NCBI GenBank assembly: GCA_023935145.1
Contig: CM043702.1
Location: 76,378,820 to 76,442,819, forward strand
Direction of reading: 5' to 3'
Origin: Bretschneidera sinensis
Lineage: Eukaryota; Streptophyta; Magnoliopsida; Brassicales; Akaniaceae
Length of the DNA stretch: 64,000 nucleotides
How positions within the stretch are numbered: the first letter of the stretch is position 1; every line of letters begins with the position of its first letter. The notes under the pieces were generated by a model. The model saw only the letters and a list, made by a program, of their open reading frames with translations, was not told the DNA's origin and searched no databases. Made by a program: the position numbers and the translations under genes. Positions 54,794-64,000 of this stretch are shown one piece after another.

Positions 54794-56329
54794 TCTCACA
54801 ATCCTTTCCATTTGAAAATTGAAATGAAGTCAAGTTTACGGTGAGATTGAATGTCATATTATCAAATAAAAAATATTCAAATTCAAATTTGTCAATGTGG
54901 TATTTAATCTCAAAATAAATGGGTTTGTGATGAATCGGTCTGGATTACTTGTGAGTATGCTATTCCAATTTGTTCAAATGTTTTTTTTCCTTAAATAATT
55001 GCATGTCTCTTGTATATGTTTTAATTTGATCTTGTTTAATGTTGGTTGAAACTTTGAGTTCCAATAACATTTAATCCATTGATTATTGCTCTAAATTTAA
55101 ATATTTGGGTGCTTTTAGATATTGTGAATAAATCTCCAAATTACTAACTCCGTAATAGATAAAAAAAATTGTTATGATTTGAATTATGAAGGATTATTGG
55201 AATAGTACTTAAGAATTGTGTGATGTCATTAGATTGGGTCACACAATAGGTTTGGAAAAATTTATAACAAAAAATCTGTGATACGAACGTGAAGTTTGTG
55301 ATTGAGAAACTAAGCTTATTTTTAGGCATGAAAAGGTATGAGAAACACAATATCTCCTGAAAAAAATGTGAAGAGTAGTTGAGTTAAACATGCATATGCC
55401 ATGACCATCAAGTTCCTCTAGAAGCACTTCCAAACATCTGATGCCCAAAACCCCAGCTAGTAGCTCGCTAGTTGGTAAAATAGATAACTCAACAAAACCC
55501 ACATTAATATAGTAATTATTTTGACTTGTGGGTTATAGAAGATATTTTGAAAGTCCGCCCCCCTAGCTAGAGACTAGAATGTTAGTTTTAAGATCTTGCT
55601 AATGAATGTAAACCATGTGACTCATATCACACATTCATATCCATCGTAATTTTTTATTTTGTACGATTGACTTTTTTCTTGGATCTACTGTAATTTTTTA
55701 TTATCTAGAACGAAAATAAATAATACTTTAATAGAACTATTTACATAGCAAATCAAATATACGTTTAGTTTCTCGAAATAATTAGACAAATATATGAATT
55801 AGTCTAAAAAGATGATGATAATTAATTAATAATACCATTTTGATTGGATCAAGTATTAATCATCATGTGCCTTAACCGCTAATTAAGGGCATGAATTTTC
55901 ATTCTACTGTGCTGGCACGCGTCAAAAGGTCGGTCCAAACATTATTCTTGAAACTAATAATTTCTAAATAGATTAATATTTTGATTTGCCTTATCATCAT
56001 AAGATTTTAAGCGCATGCATTTCCGTGGCCATATGGACACGTATAAAAAGTTAGGCCCAACCATAATCTTTGTATTAGTGTACACGCATAGCTAGCTACC
56101 TCACTATGCTGTTACGGCCATTTATTTCAGGTTAAATTACACATTGGTCACCATGATTTGTCTCAAAATTCAATACGATATTCAAAATTTCAATTGCAAT
56201 ATTGTCATTGTCATCAATTTAAAGTTAATGAGGTTAGCTAAGTTGGACATGTACCCACTTTTTTTTCTTATAGGATAACATGTGTCTATTAGTTGACGAG
56301 AAAAAAAAAATACACCTCAATCATCTTAG
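54794..56329. other. AT-rich intergenic DNA
   Basis: No gene, element end or repeat array recognised. Short ORFs at 55144-55502 on the minus strand show no known motif. Confidence 0.5.
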
Positions 56330-58400
56330 TGATAGTAGTGTGCCCTATAAGTCAATAACATTTGATATTATGAGCATGTTGCTTGTAAATTGATCTTATT
56401 CATTTATGTATGTTACATATTTTGAGTTTGGTATTTTGCTTGACAATTTGGGCTTGGACCCATGAATAGCCGTGGTTTTGTAACAGGGTGAAAACCTTAA
56501 TTAAAACGTATTAAGTTGCCTATAAATACTCTTTATATACTGAGCGCACATTGTAATGAGAGATTTGTGAGGTTGATTATAATGAAACTTTTAGCAAGAC
56601 CTAGCCTTGTTATAGGGTGAACCTGAGTATATTGTGTTTTATTTTCTTTCTGTTTATAATTTGTGTGATTGACAAGTCTTGAATCGTTCAATGTTATGTA
56701 CAAGCTTGATGTCGCATACACTTTAAATGTTAAGAGCAAATATTAGTCCAATCCAAGTGACGGTCACTGAATTGTTGTGTAAAACATTCTTAAGTTCTTG
56801 AGAAGAGCTAAAGACTTGCTTCTTATAGATGGAAGAGCAGACTTTAAACTTGAGGGCTTCACAGACTCTAATTTTCAATCTGACAAAGATTATAGTAAAT
56901 CAATATTTGGATACGTGTTCACTTTAAATGGTAGAGCAATGACCTGGAAAAGTTCCAAGCAAGAAACCATTACGGATTTGACCATAGAGGCTAAATACAT
57001 TGCTATATCAAAAGCTACGAAGAAGGTTGTTTGGATAAAGAAGTTTATCGTTGAAATTGGAGTGAGTCTCGACATGGTCTATAAAATAAATTTGTACTGT
57101 GATAATAATGATGCTGTTACGTAAACAAAGGAATCAAGGTCTCGTCAAAAGTTCAAGTATATTTTGTGGCGATTCAATTTGATTAGAAAGATCATTGAAA
57201 AAGGTGAAGTAAAGATAGAAAGAGTTTCATCAACATATAACATAGTGAATTCACTAACTAAGACAATTTCTCAGAAGCAATTCGATCGCCATTTTGAGAA
57301 GATGGACGTGAGATACATAGGCAATTGGCTTTAGTGCAAGTGGTAGATTGATAGTAGTGTGCCCTTTAAGCCAATAACATTCGATATTTAAGCATATTAC
57401 TTGTAATTGATCTTATTCATTTATTGAAAATGTTATTAATTCCTTGACCAAGGTAGGATGGAAATTCTTATGTGATCTGATTAAGTCTTAACTTAGAAAT
57501 TCCTTGACCAAGATAGGATGGAATTAGAAAGGAGTTTCTAATTCATTATTTAGGTTATGGACTTGAGATAAAGATATATGTGATTAAATAACTAAGGTTT
57601 GACAGTAATTCTGAACCTTAGGTTTACTTAGTGGCATTACATGATGGAATGATTGAATTACACGGTAACTGACAATATAAAGGTTCACAATAAATTCATA
57701 TTGTCTAGGAAATCAAGATATACTACTAGGTGGCTCTCATGATTTGTAGAAACCCTTAGAATTAATTGTAATTAATTAATTCTTATTAAAGGGATAATTA
57801 AGAAAGGTTTTAATTCAAACTAATTAGAAGGAGTTCTAATTAATTGAACGGGATCCGATTGACATGTAATAGTTATGACCTACTGTTAACGCAATATTGA
57901 ATCTAAGGGGTCATACACAACAGGGCAATTGTAAAAATAGAGAAATCAAAAGGCTAATGAGAAATTTCTAAGAATTAAATTAAACCAGAGGTTTAATTGC
58001 AATTCTTGGAATCCTAAAGCCTTTAGGAGTAAAGGTTCAAAATAAATAGGGGTCTTTATTTGATGAAAACCTTAATTGTTATTATTAGAGATTAAGATCA
58101 AATCGTAGGCTCTCACTTTACAAGCCATAACCGAAAATTCCTAAGAGCTAGCATTCTATTATTTTGGGTCACCTTAAGATCTCTAGTTCTCGTTACTCAT
58201 GTGGATATGCTTAGAAGCCAGACAATTGAACGACTTATGAACCCGATTTGAAGTTCCAACAAATCTCCATCGATCAAAGGTATAGTCACTAACCTTGTAT
58301 GGTTATTGTTCTTCTCATTCTAATATATTCATAAAAAAATTTCTTGTGATAAGTTTGTTGGCATAATGTTTTTTTTCAAAAAATTTCACTACATTTCTAT
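56330..58400 (+). mobile_element. Collapsed Ty1/copia element: LTR start, RNase H, right LTR
   Basis: TGATAGTAGTGTGCCCT begins at 56330 and again at 57349, after a polypurine-like AAGTGGTAGAT. Between them only RNase H remains; most of gag-pol is gone. The two LTR-like starts match for about 85 bases and then diverge. The right LTR holds a short duplication (AATTCCTTGACCAAG at about 57434 and 57499). Its right end near 58400 is a guess. Confidence 0.6.
56690..57335 (+). pseudogene. Copia RNase H fragment
   Basis: Begins YKLDVAYTLNVKSKY (one stop just after), then the open frame 56798-57124: LRRAKDLLLIDGRADF, GFTDSNFQSDKDYSKS, KSSKQETITDLTIEAKYIA and LYCDNNDAV. After a stop the family's tail continues (HFEKMDVRYIGNWL). 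The catalytic D-E-D positions can be placed. Confidence 0.8.
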
Positions 58401-59294
58401 GCCAATAGATTTACAGTGATGTGATGGCTGACAACTATAGCAATAGCCTGCAGATTTCTTGCGATCTCCTAATTGACCTTGTAGGTTAATTTCTAGAGGT
58501 TTGAGTAGTCCTTCCAAGGTCCAAGGACCTCTAGTCCTGAGATGAAGGGTTGGTCTCACTTCTATAAATTATTCTCCTTCATTTTCACAAAGGCATCACA
58601 ACATAACTCAATTCCATTTTACAACAACACAACTCAATTTCGTTTTACAACATTACATTTATGAGATAACTCTCACACAACATTGCCAACAATTGCAAAA
58701 GCTTTCCCCTTATCCAAAAAGAAAACTAATCGGTTCCCTCTATCCTAAAAGAAATGGTCAAACGCCCAAGAATCCATCTCTTTCCTACAACTCCAAAACG
58801 GCTTATCAATGGAGTGATTCCTCACCCTTTAGTCATATCTTCTAAGGATTTCCTATCCTTTCATTATCATAGCAATAAAGAACCCACTCAAATGACTAAT
58901 GCACACCGAAAGGCCTCTCATCGAGCTATTCAAATCCTATTAATACTTTTTATTTGCATGGTTATATTGTTTTTTATGGCTAACATGTTTTGGAACCTTT
59001 ACAATACTTGAAAAAACTGGAGAACACGAGTTGTCCCCATCGGGCTGACTTCATGATCACTTCTCAGAATTGACATTGTAGCACATTCGTCGTTGTAATA
59101 CCAACCTGAGACAAAAATTGCTACATCAAGCTCATCCTACTAAGCAAATACATCGTTTCTCTTTTCCTTTATTCCTCACACATATTTCATTCCTATTTTA
59201 AAGCTATAATATTTCCATATTGCTTGTCTTTTATGTTCTTCTAACTTTTCTCCACTTGCTAAAGTAGAACAATAAGATTCACTTTAGCATTACT
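58401..59294. other. Unassigned region with one small frame
   Basis: Contains an 85-codon frame at 58754-59011 (basic N-terminus HLFPTTPKRL, then a membrane-like ILLILFICMVILFFMANMFW). I do not recognise it; it may be chance or part of a decayed element. No element ends found. Confidence 0.3.
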
Positions 59295-59901
59295 TGTTGG
59301 AGTTTTGTTTAAAAAACAAAGAGACAGTCGACTAGGGTTATTTTCAAATCGATTGGGATTTGGACAAAAAAATTTCCTAGTCGACTGGGACATTGTCTTT
59401 CGATTGGACGCACGATACTTTACTCCAAATTCATCCAGAGACTTAACCCAATCGATTGGGGTCAGTGGCGAGTCGACTAGAAGTTCGTTATTTTCAAAAT
59501 TTTAAACTTTCCAACAGCTTTTTCTTCAAGAGTTATGCCCTTTAGTTTATAACTCTTCGTTTTTATGATTGTTGGAGGTTTGAAAAAAAATTATAAATAC
59601 TTTAAATAACTTCTTAATAACCAACTTTAATTTCTACAACTTCTTTATTCATCTCCTTATTTAAAATTCTCCTGAAAATTTGCAACCATTGTTGTTCATT
59701 GTTTCAAAGAGAACTCAAAAGAGAATCTCTGAATTTTCTCTCAGAGATTCTCAATGAGTTTGAGTATCCTAGAAGACTATTTGTCATAACCCAGAGCAAT
59801 CAAGTGGGGACAAATAAAGTCTTAAAACTAGCGCTTATTCGCATCTCAAAATTATTCTATTTCTGCATTTCAAACTCTGTATCCACCATGTATTTCCAAC
59901 A
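59295..59901 (+). repeat. 5' LTR of the second copia element
   Basis: About 607 bp with terminal inverted TGTTGGA/TCCAACA. Between 59326 and 59485 it has several AGTCGACT-type or ATCGATTGGG palindromic motifs, resembling those in the Sirevirus-like LTR at 5955. The end is inferred from the CA and the following gag. Confidence 0.6.
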
Positions 59902-59956
59902 AATTTAAGGCTGTATATTCCTACTAAAAAAGATAGATTTTGAGTCTATTAAGGTG

Positions 59957-60780
59957 ATGAATCAAGACATAGTGAAACTTGATCGGTTTGAGAGCAACAA
60001 CTTCGCTCACTGGTAAGATAGATGATATTTTTTCTCACCACTTTGAAGATTTATTATGTACTGGACCAAAATTTTCCTCTTGTACCAAACAATCCAAAAC
60101 CAAGTGCTAATGGAACATTTCTTAATGCAAAAGATATTGAAAAGGTTCGTTTGGGGAGGAAAAAACACAAAAAAATATGAGTTGTTGTGCCAAGGACACA
60201 TTATGAAAACATTCTCTGATCATCTCTACTACTTGTTCACTGAAGTAAAGTCTGCTAGAGACATTTTGAACCAAATGAATTTGAAATACAAGGTTGAAGA
60301 AGAAAGCACTAATAAATTCTTATTTTTTTAAGTATTTCGAATTCCATGTGGTTGATAATAAACCAGTACTTGAGAAAATTCATGAATTACAAGTACTTGT
60401 TAATAAGATTCGTTCCCAAATGATAGTTCTTCCATAAACTTTTCAAGTGGATGCAGTTATTACTAAATTGCCTCCCTCTTGAAAATATTATGGTAAGAAA
60501 TTATTGCATAAGATTGAGGATTTCACATTCGAACAGATTTAGAAATACCTTCGTATAGAATAAGAGTCATGTTTACATGACAGCATGAATTTGGTTCCAA
60601 TTGAGTCTAAAGTTCATTTTGTGGATGTGAATCAATATAAGAATAAGTATTTGCAAACCGAGAAGAATGGTTAGCAGTTTAAGAAGAAGAAATCCCAAAA
60701 CGACAAGAAAAATGGAGTTTTCTTTGTTTGTGAAAAGGAGGGTCACTTTGCCAAATAGTGTAGGCATCGTAAGACTAATC
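59957..60780 (+). pseudogene. Copia gag, broken
   Basis: Opens MNQDIVKLDRFESNNFAHW at 59957, then stops. The frame 60056-60331 carries LCQGHIMKTFSDHLYYLFTEV and NQMNLKYKVEEESTNKF, typical UBN2 gag. The zinc knuckle at about 60726-60761 reads FVCEKEGHFAK, stop, C: first Cys lost and a stop before the last. Confidence 0.8.
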
Positions 60781-60839
60781 TAAAGGGTAAAGCATATATA
60801 GTGGAAGAGGGTCTCATGGTCATGATCTCTAAGATCAAC

Positions 60840-61265
60840 ATGGCAACTGAGAAATCTTATTGGTGGCTCAATTAAAGAGAAATAGTTTATATATGCAAAG
60901 ATAAGTCATTCATTAAGAAATTTAAGAAAACGACTAATGAAATGCAACTGAGAAATGATGAACCTATCCAAGTTGTTAGAGAAGGAACTGTTAAGATCGA
61001 ATTCACATTTGGAAAGCTTTTGACCTTTACTAATGTTTTGTTTGTACCGACCTTAAGAAGAACTTTATTTCTGTTGACGTACTATGTAAGATTGAACCTG
61101 AAAAATGTTATCTTGTCGAAGAATAAAATGTTTTTAGGAAAAGGGTACTCTTATGATGGAATTTATAAGTTGAGTATCATTAATAATAATATTGTATCTT
61201 CTGTTATATTGTTGAGTTGTATATTTGGCATGGTCACTTGGCTCATTTCAATTATTGCACCATAA
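60840..61265 (+). pseudogene. Copia protease region
   Basis: WWLN followed by a stop replaces the usual WxxDSGA active site near 60860; downstream FTFGKLLTFTNVLFVPTLRR (60990-61065) matches the protease C-terminal part. Active site appears destroyed. Confidence 0.65.
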
Positions 61266-61890
61266 AGAATATGAAGAAATTAAATTTGATTAATGATATT
61301 GTTAATGCTGAAAAGTGTGAAATTTGTGTTAAGTCCAAAATAGTTAAGACATTATTTCTTAGTGTTACAAAAGACTCTAATGTGTTAGAATTAATTCATT
61401 CAAATATCTATGAATTGAATGGTATGCTTACTAGTGGTGATAAAAGATACTTTGTTACCTGTGTTGATGATTTTAGTAGATATATGTATGTATATTTATT
61501 AAGAACAAAAGATGAAGCTTTTAACATGTTTAAAAAATATAAGTACGGAGTTAAAAATCAACTAGATATGATAATTAAGGTTCTCTGATCCGATAGGGGT
61601 AGAGAGTATTTCATTCATAAATTTTGTGAAGAACATGATATCATTCATCAAATTAAAACACCTTTTGCACCACAAAAAAATGGATAAGCTGAAAGAAATA
61701 AATAGATCTTTGGTTAAAGTGGTTAATTGTATGCTTCTTAACACAAAATTGCCAATTAATTTTGGGGGTGAGGCATTACTTACAGCATGTTATATACATA
61801 ATAGAGTAATATCTAAGAGAGGTAATATTAGTCCTTATGAATTATGGAAAGGAATAAAACTAAATTTAGACTATCTAAAAGTATGAGGGT
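61217..61890 (+). pseudogene. Copia integrase, broken
   Basis: GAG-pre-integrase (WHGHLAHFN; CEICVKSK) at 61217, then the core with HSNIYELNG where the first catalytic Asp should be (D to N), FVTCVDDFSRYMYVYLL, DRGREYF after a stop, and AERNK with the Glu. Continues to GGEALLTACYIHNR and SPYELWKG at 61886. Stops interrupt it. Confidence 0.82.
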
Positions 61891-62394
61891 GTTTGGCTTA
61901 TTATAGAGTACCAAATCTTAAAAGAACTAAGTTAGAACATAGAGTTATTGGAAATGTATTTGTAGGATATGCTGAAAATGGTAAGGTCTATAGACTAATT
62001 GATTTGGGTTCTAATTCTATAGTTAAATTTCATGATGTAGAATTTTTTTGAGAATAAGTTTTCTACTGACTTTGTGAATATGGGTGAAAATAGTCAAGTT
62101 TCTCTGTCTAGTGAGAATGTGAATTTAGAATCTCAAGAGAGAGATGCTAAAATGCCTAAAGACTAATCTGAATCTAGAAGAAGCACTAGAGCAAGGAAAG
62201 AGTAAGATTTAAGTCCAAATTTTATTTTTTCTCAACCCATAGTGTTCTTTGTTTAAAGAGATAGGAATAATGTCGTTAATCAAATTCCTGCCATGATAAA
62301 TCTAGAAGATGATCCTAAGACATTTAGTGAGGTTATCTCACCGAGAGATGCTTTCTTTTGGAAAGAATTAGTAAATGATGAAATAGTCTAAATA

Positions 62395-63857
62395 ATGTGT
62401 AAAAACACATGGGTGTTAGTTAATTTACCTAATGGATCAAAACCTATTGGGTGTAAGTGGGTCATTAGAAGAAAATATAATACTGATAACTCTATTCAAG
62501 TTTTTAAGGCTAGATTAGTAACTAAAGCGTTTAGACAAAATGAAGGAATTGATTATTTTGGTACATATGCTCATGTTGCATGTATTACATCAATTAGGAC
62601 TCTTATAGCATTGGCATCCATAAATCATTTATATATTCACCAATTGGATGTTTAAACAACTTTCTTAAATGGGGATTTAAATGAAGAAGTGTATATGGAG
62701 CCTCAAGGGTTTGTCCTTCTTAGAAATGAAAAGAAAGTATGTAAATTGGTAAAATCATTATGATTAAAACAAGCACCTAAGCAATGGCATGAAATCTTTA
62801 ATTATGTCATATTGTCTTTTGGGTTTGTACACAATAGTGCTGATAAGTGCATTTATTCTAAATTCACTAAAGAATACAGAGTATTAATTTTTTTGTATGT
62901 AAATGACATGTTAATTATTGGAACTAACATGATTGGTATGAATGAAACTAAAAAATGTTTGTCATCTAGTTTTAAAATGAATGACTTAGGTCAAGTAGAT
63001 ACCATACTAGGTATTAAAGTTAGAAAGCATTGTGGGGGCTATTCTTTGTGTCAATCTCATTACTTTGAAAATTTTCTAAATAAATTCCAGCACCTTAATA
63101 TTAAAGAGTTAAATACTTCTTTCAATAGAAGTGTTAATTTAGTAAATAATTATGTTAGATTAGTAGCACAACTTGAATATGCTGACACTATTCGTTCTTT
63201 GATACATGCCATGCACTGCACTAGGCTTAATATTGCATTTGTTGTATGTAAACTTAGTAGGTATACTAGTAATCCTAGTGTAGAACACTGGAAGACCATT
63301 GGTAGGATCTTTAGTTATCTTAAGAAAACCATAGATTTGGGGTTGTTCTACAGTGATTATCTGATTATATTAGAAGGATACACCAATGCGAATTGGATTA
63401 CAAATGTTGGTAATAATAAGTCCACTTCGGGATGGATATTTACCCTAGGTGGATGGGCTATTTCTTGAGCAAGCACGAAACAGACATGTATTTCTCATAA
63501 AAAATGGAATCAAAATTTATAGATTTAACAACCATCGGGAAAGTGGTAGAATGGATGCAAAACTTATTGTTAGATATAAGTTTGTGGCTGTATCTTATTC
63601 CTCCCATTTTCATTCACTGTGATAGTGAAACTATGTTGTTAAGAGCGTATTATAGTACATATAATGGTAATTCCAAACACATCAGTCTGAGACATGATTG
63701 TATGAGACAATTGATACAAGATAGTGTTATTACAATTGTCTATGTGAAGTCAAGTAAAAACTTGATTGATCCTCTCACTAAAGCTCTCTCTAAGGAGTTG
63801 GTGAGAATGGATACATTGGAAATATTACTGAAATCTTTTAAAAAGAATCATCAATAG
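62395..63857 (+). pseudogene. Copia RT and RNase H, broken
   Basis: RT: TWVLVNLPNGSKPIGCKWV (62407), FLNGDLNEEVYMEPQGF (62665) and the catalytic box FLYVNDMLIIGTN (62890), where YVDD reads YVND. RNase H: LEGYTNANWITNVGNNKSTS (63369-63430) and HCDSETMLL (63613). A few stops; an Asp lost in the RT box. Ends near 63857. Confidence 0.85.
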
Positions 63858-64000
63858 TGGTAACCCAACTTAGTTCTAGAACTATACTAATAATAAAGTT
63901 TAATGGGTAAAAACAAGGTACTAATAAGTGATTTTTTGAATACTAACAAGTTGTTAGCTTCTAAGTAGTTAGTATTGTCTATTACTTCTTTGTGCAGGAT

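Larger units (their letters stand above)
59295..64000 (+). mobile_element. Second Ty1/copia element, decayed, continuing past the window
   Basis: 5' LTR 59295-59901 (TGTTGGAG ... TTCCAACA), gag, protease trace, integrase, RT, RNase H in copia order on the plus strand. No 3' LTR before the window ends at 64000. Stops in every gene. A Met-tRNA primer site after 59901 was not found. Confidence 0.85.

Noticed and set aside
58754..59011. Small membrane-protein gene
   Set aside because: 85 codons with one hydrophobic stretch but no recognised family, promoter or neighbours; listed only as unassigned region.

Overview
This is nuclear DNA of a flowering plant, most likely a eudicot. It carries one host gene with GT-AG introns, set among nested plant LTR retrotransposons (Ty1/copia, Sirevirus-like, Ty3/gypsy), plant LINEs, a Stowaway-type MITE and a hAT remnant. 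I found no bacterial features, rRNA, CRISPR array or convincing tRNA gene. All family names come from motifs and memory; no alignment or database search was run.

Layout. 1-4943: a decayed Tnt1-type copia element cut by the window edge. 4944-13204: the 3' end of a Sirevirus-like copia element; its LTR is split by a gag-only, pol-less gypsy-type element (6894-13006, minus) with a perfect 5-bp target duplication. 13205-about 23470: a minus-strand LINE split by a young gypsy element (15733-21598, minus; LTRs about 2 percent different by eye). Inferred order: LINE first, then the Sirevirus and gypsy insertions into it, then the gag-only element into the Sirevirus LTR.

23515-53063: the host gene, an intact NOC3 homologue (nucleolar complex protein 3, 60S ribosome assembly). 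I assembled 13 exons by hand. All 12 junctions are GT-AG and in phase, giving 842 codons without an internal stop. The exons total 2.5 kb but the gene spans 29.5 kb, because the introns hold transposons: a 123-bp minisatellite (intron 1), a gypsy fragment (6), a LINE (7), a Stowaway MITE (9), and a three-part nest of LTR elements plus a possible TIR element (12).

53064-64000: 3' flank with a hAT remnant (53673-54793), a collapsed copia element (56330-about 58400) and a second, decayed copia element from 59295 past the window end. All long terminal-repeat ORFs are transposon-derived; only NOC3 and the gypsy protease-RT-RNase H frame (17656-19746) look substantially intact.

I see no new multi-gene system. 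The most unusual structures are a small LTR element holding a head-to-head LTR-PBS palindrome (47775-49982), doubled primer-binding sites in two unrelated elements, primer-like bases at one LTR end, and a gag with five 20-residue repeats.
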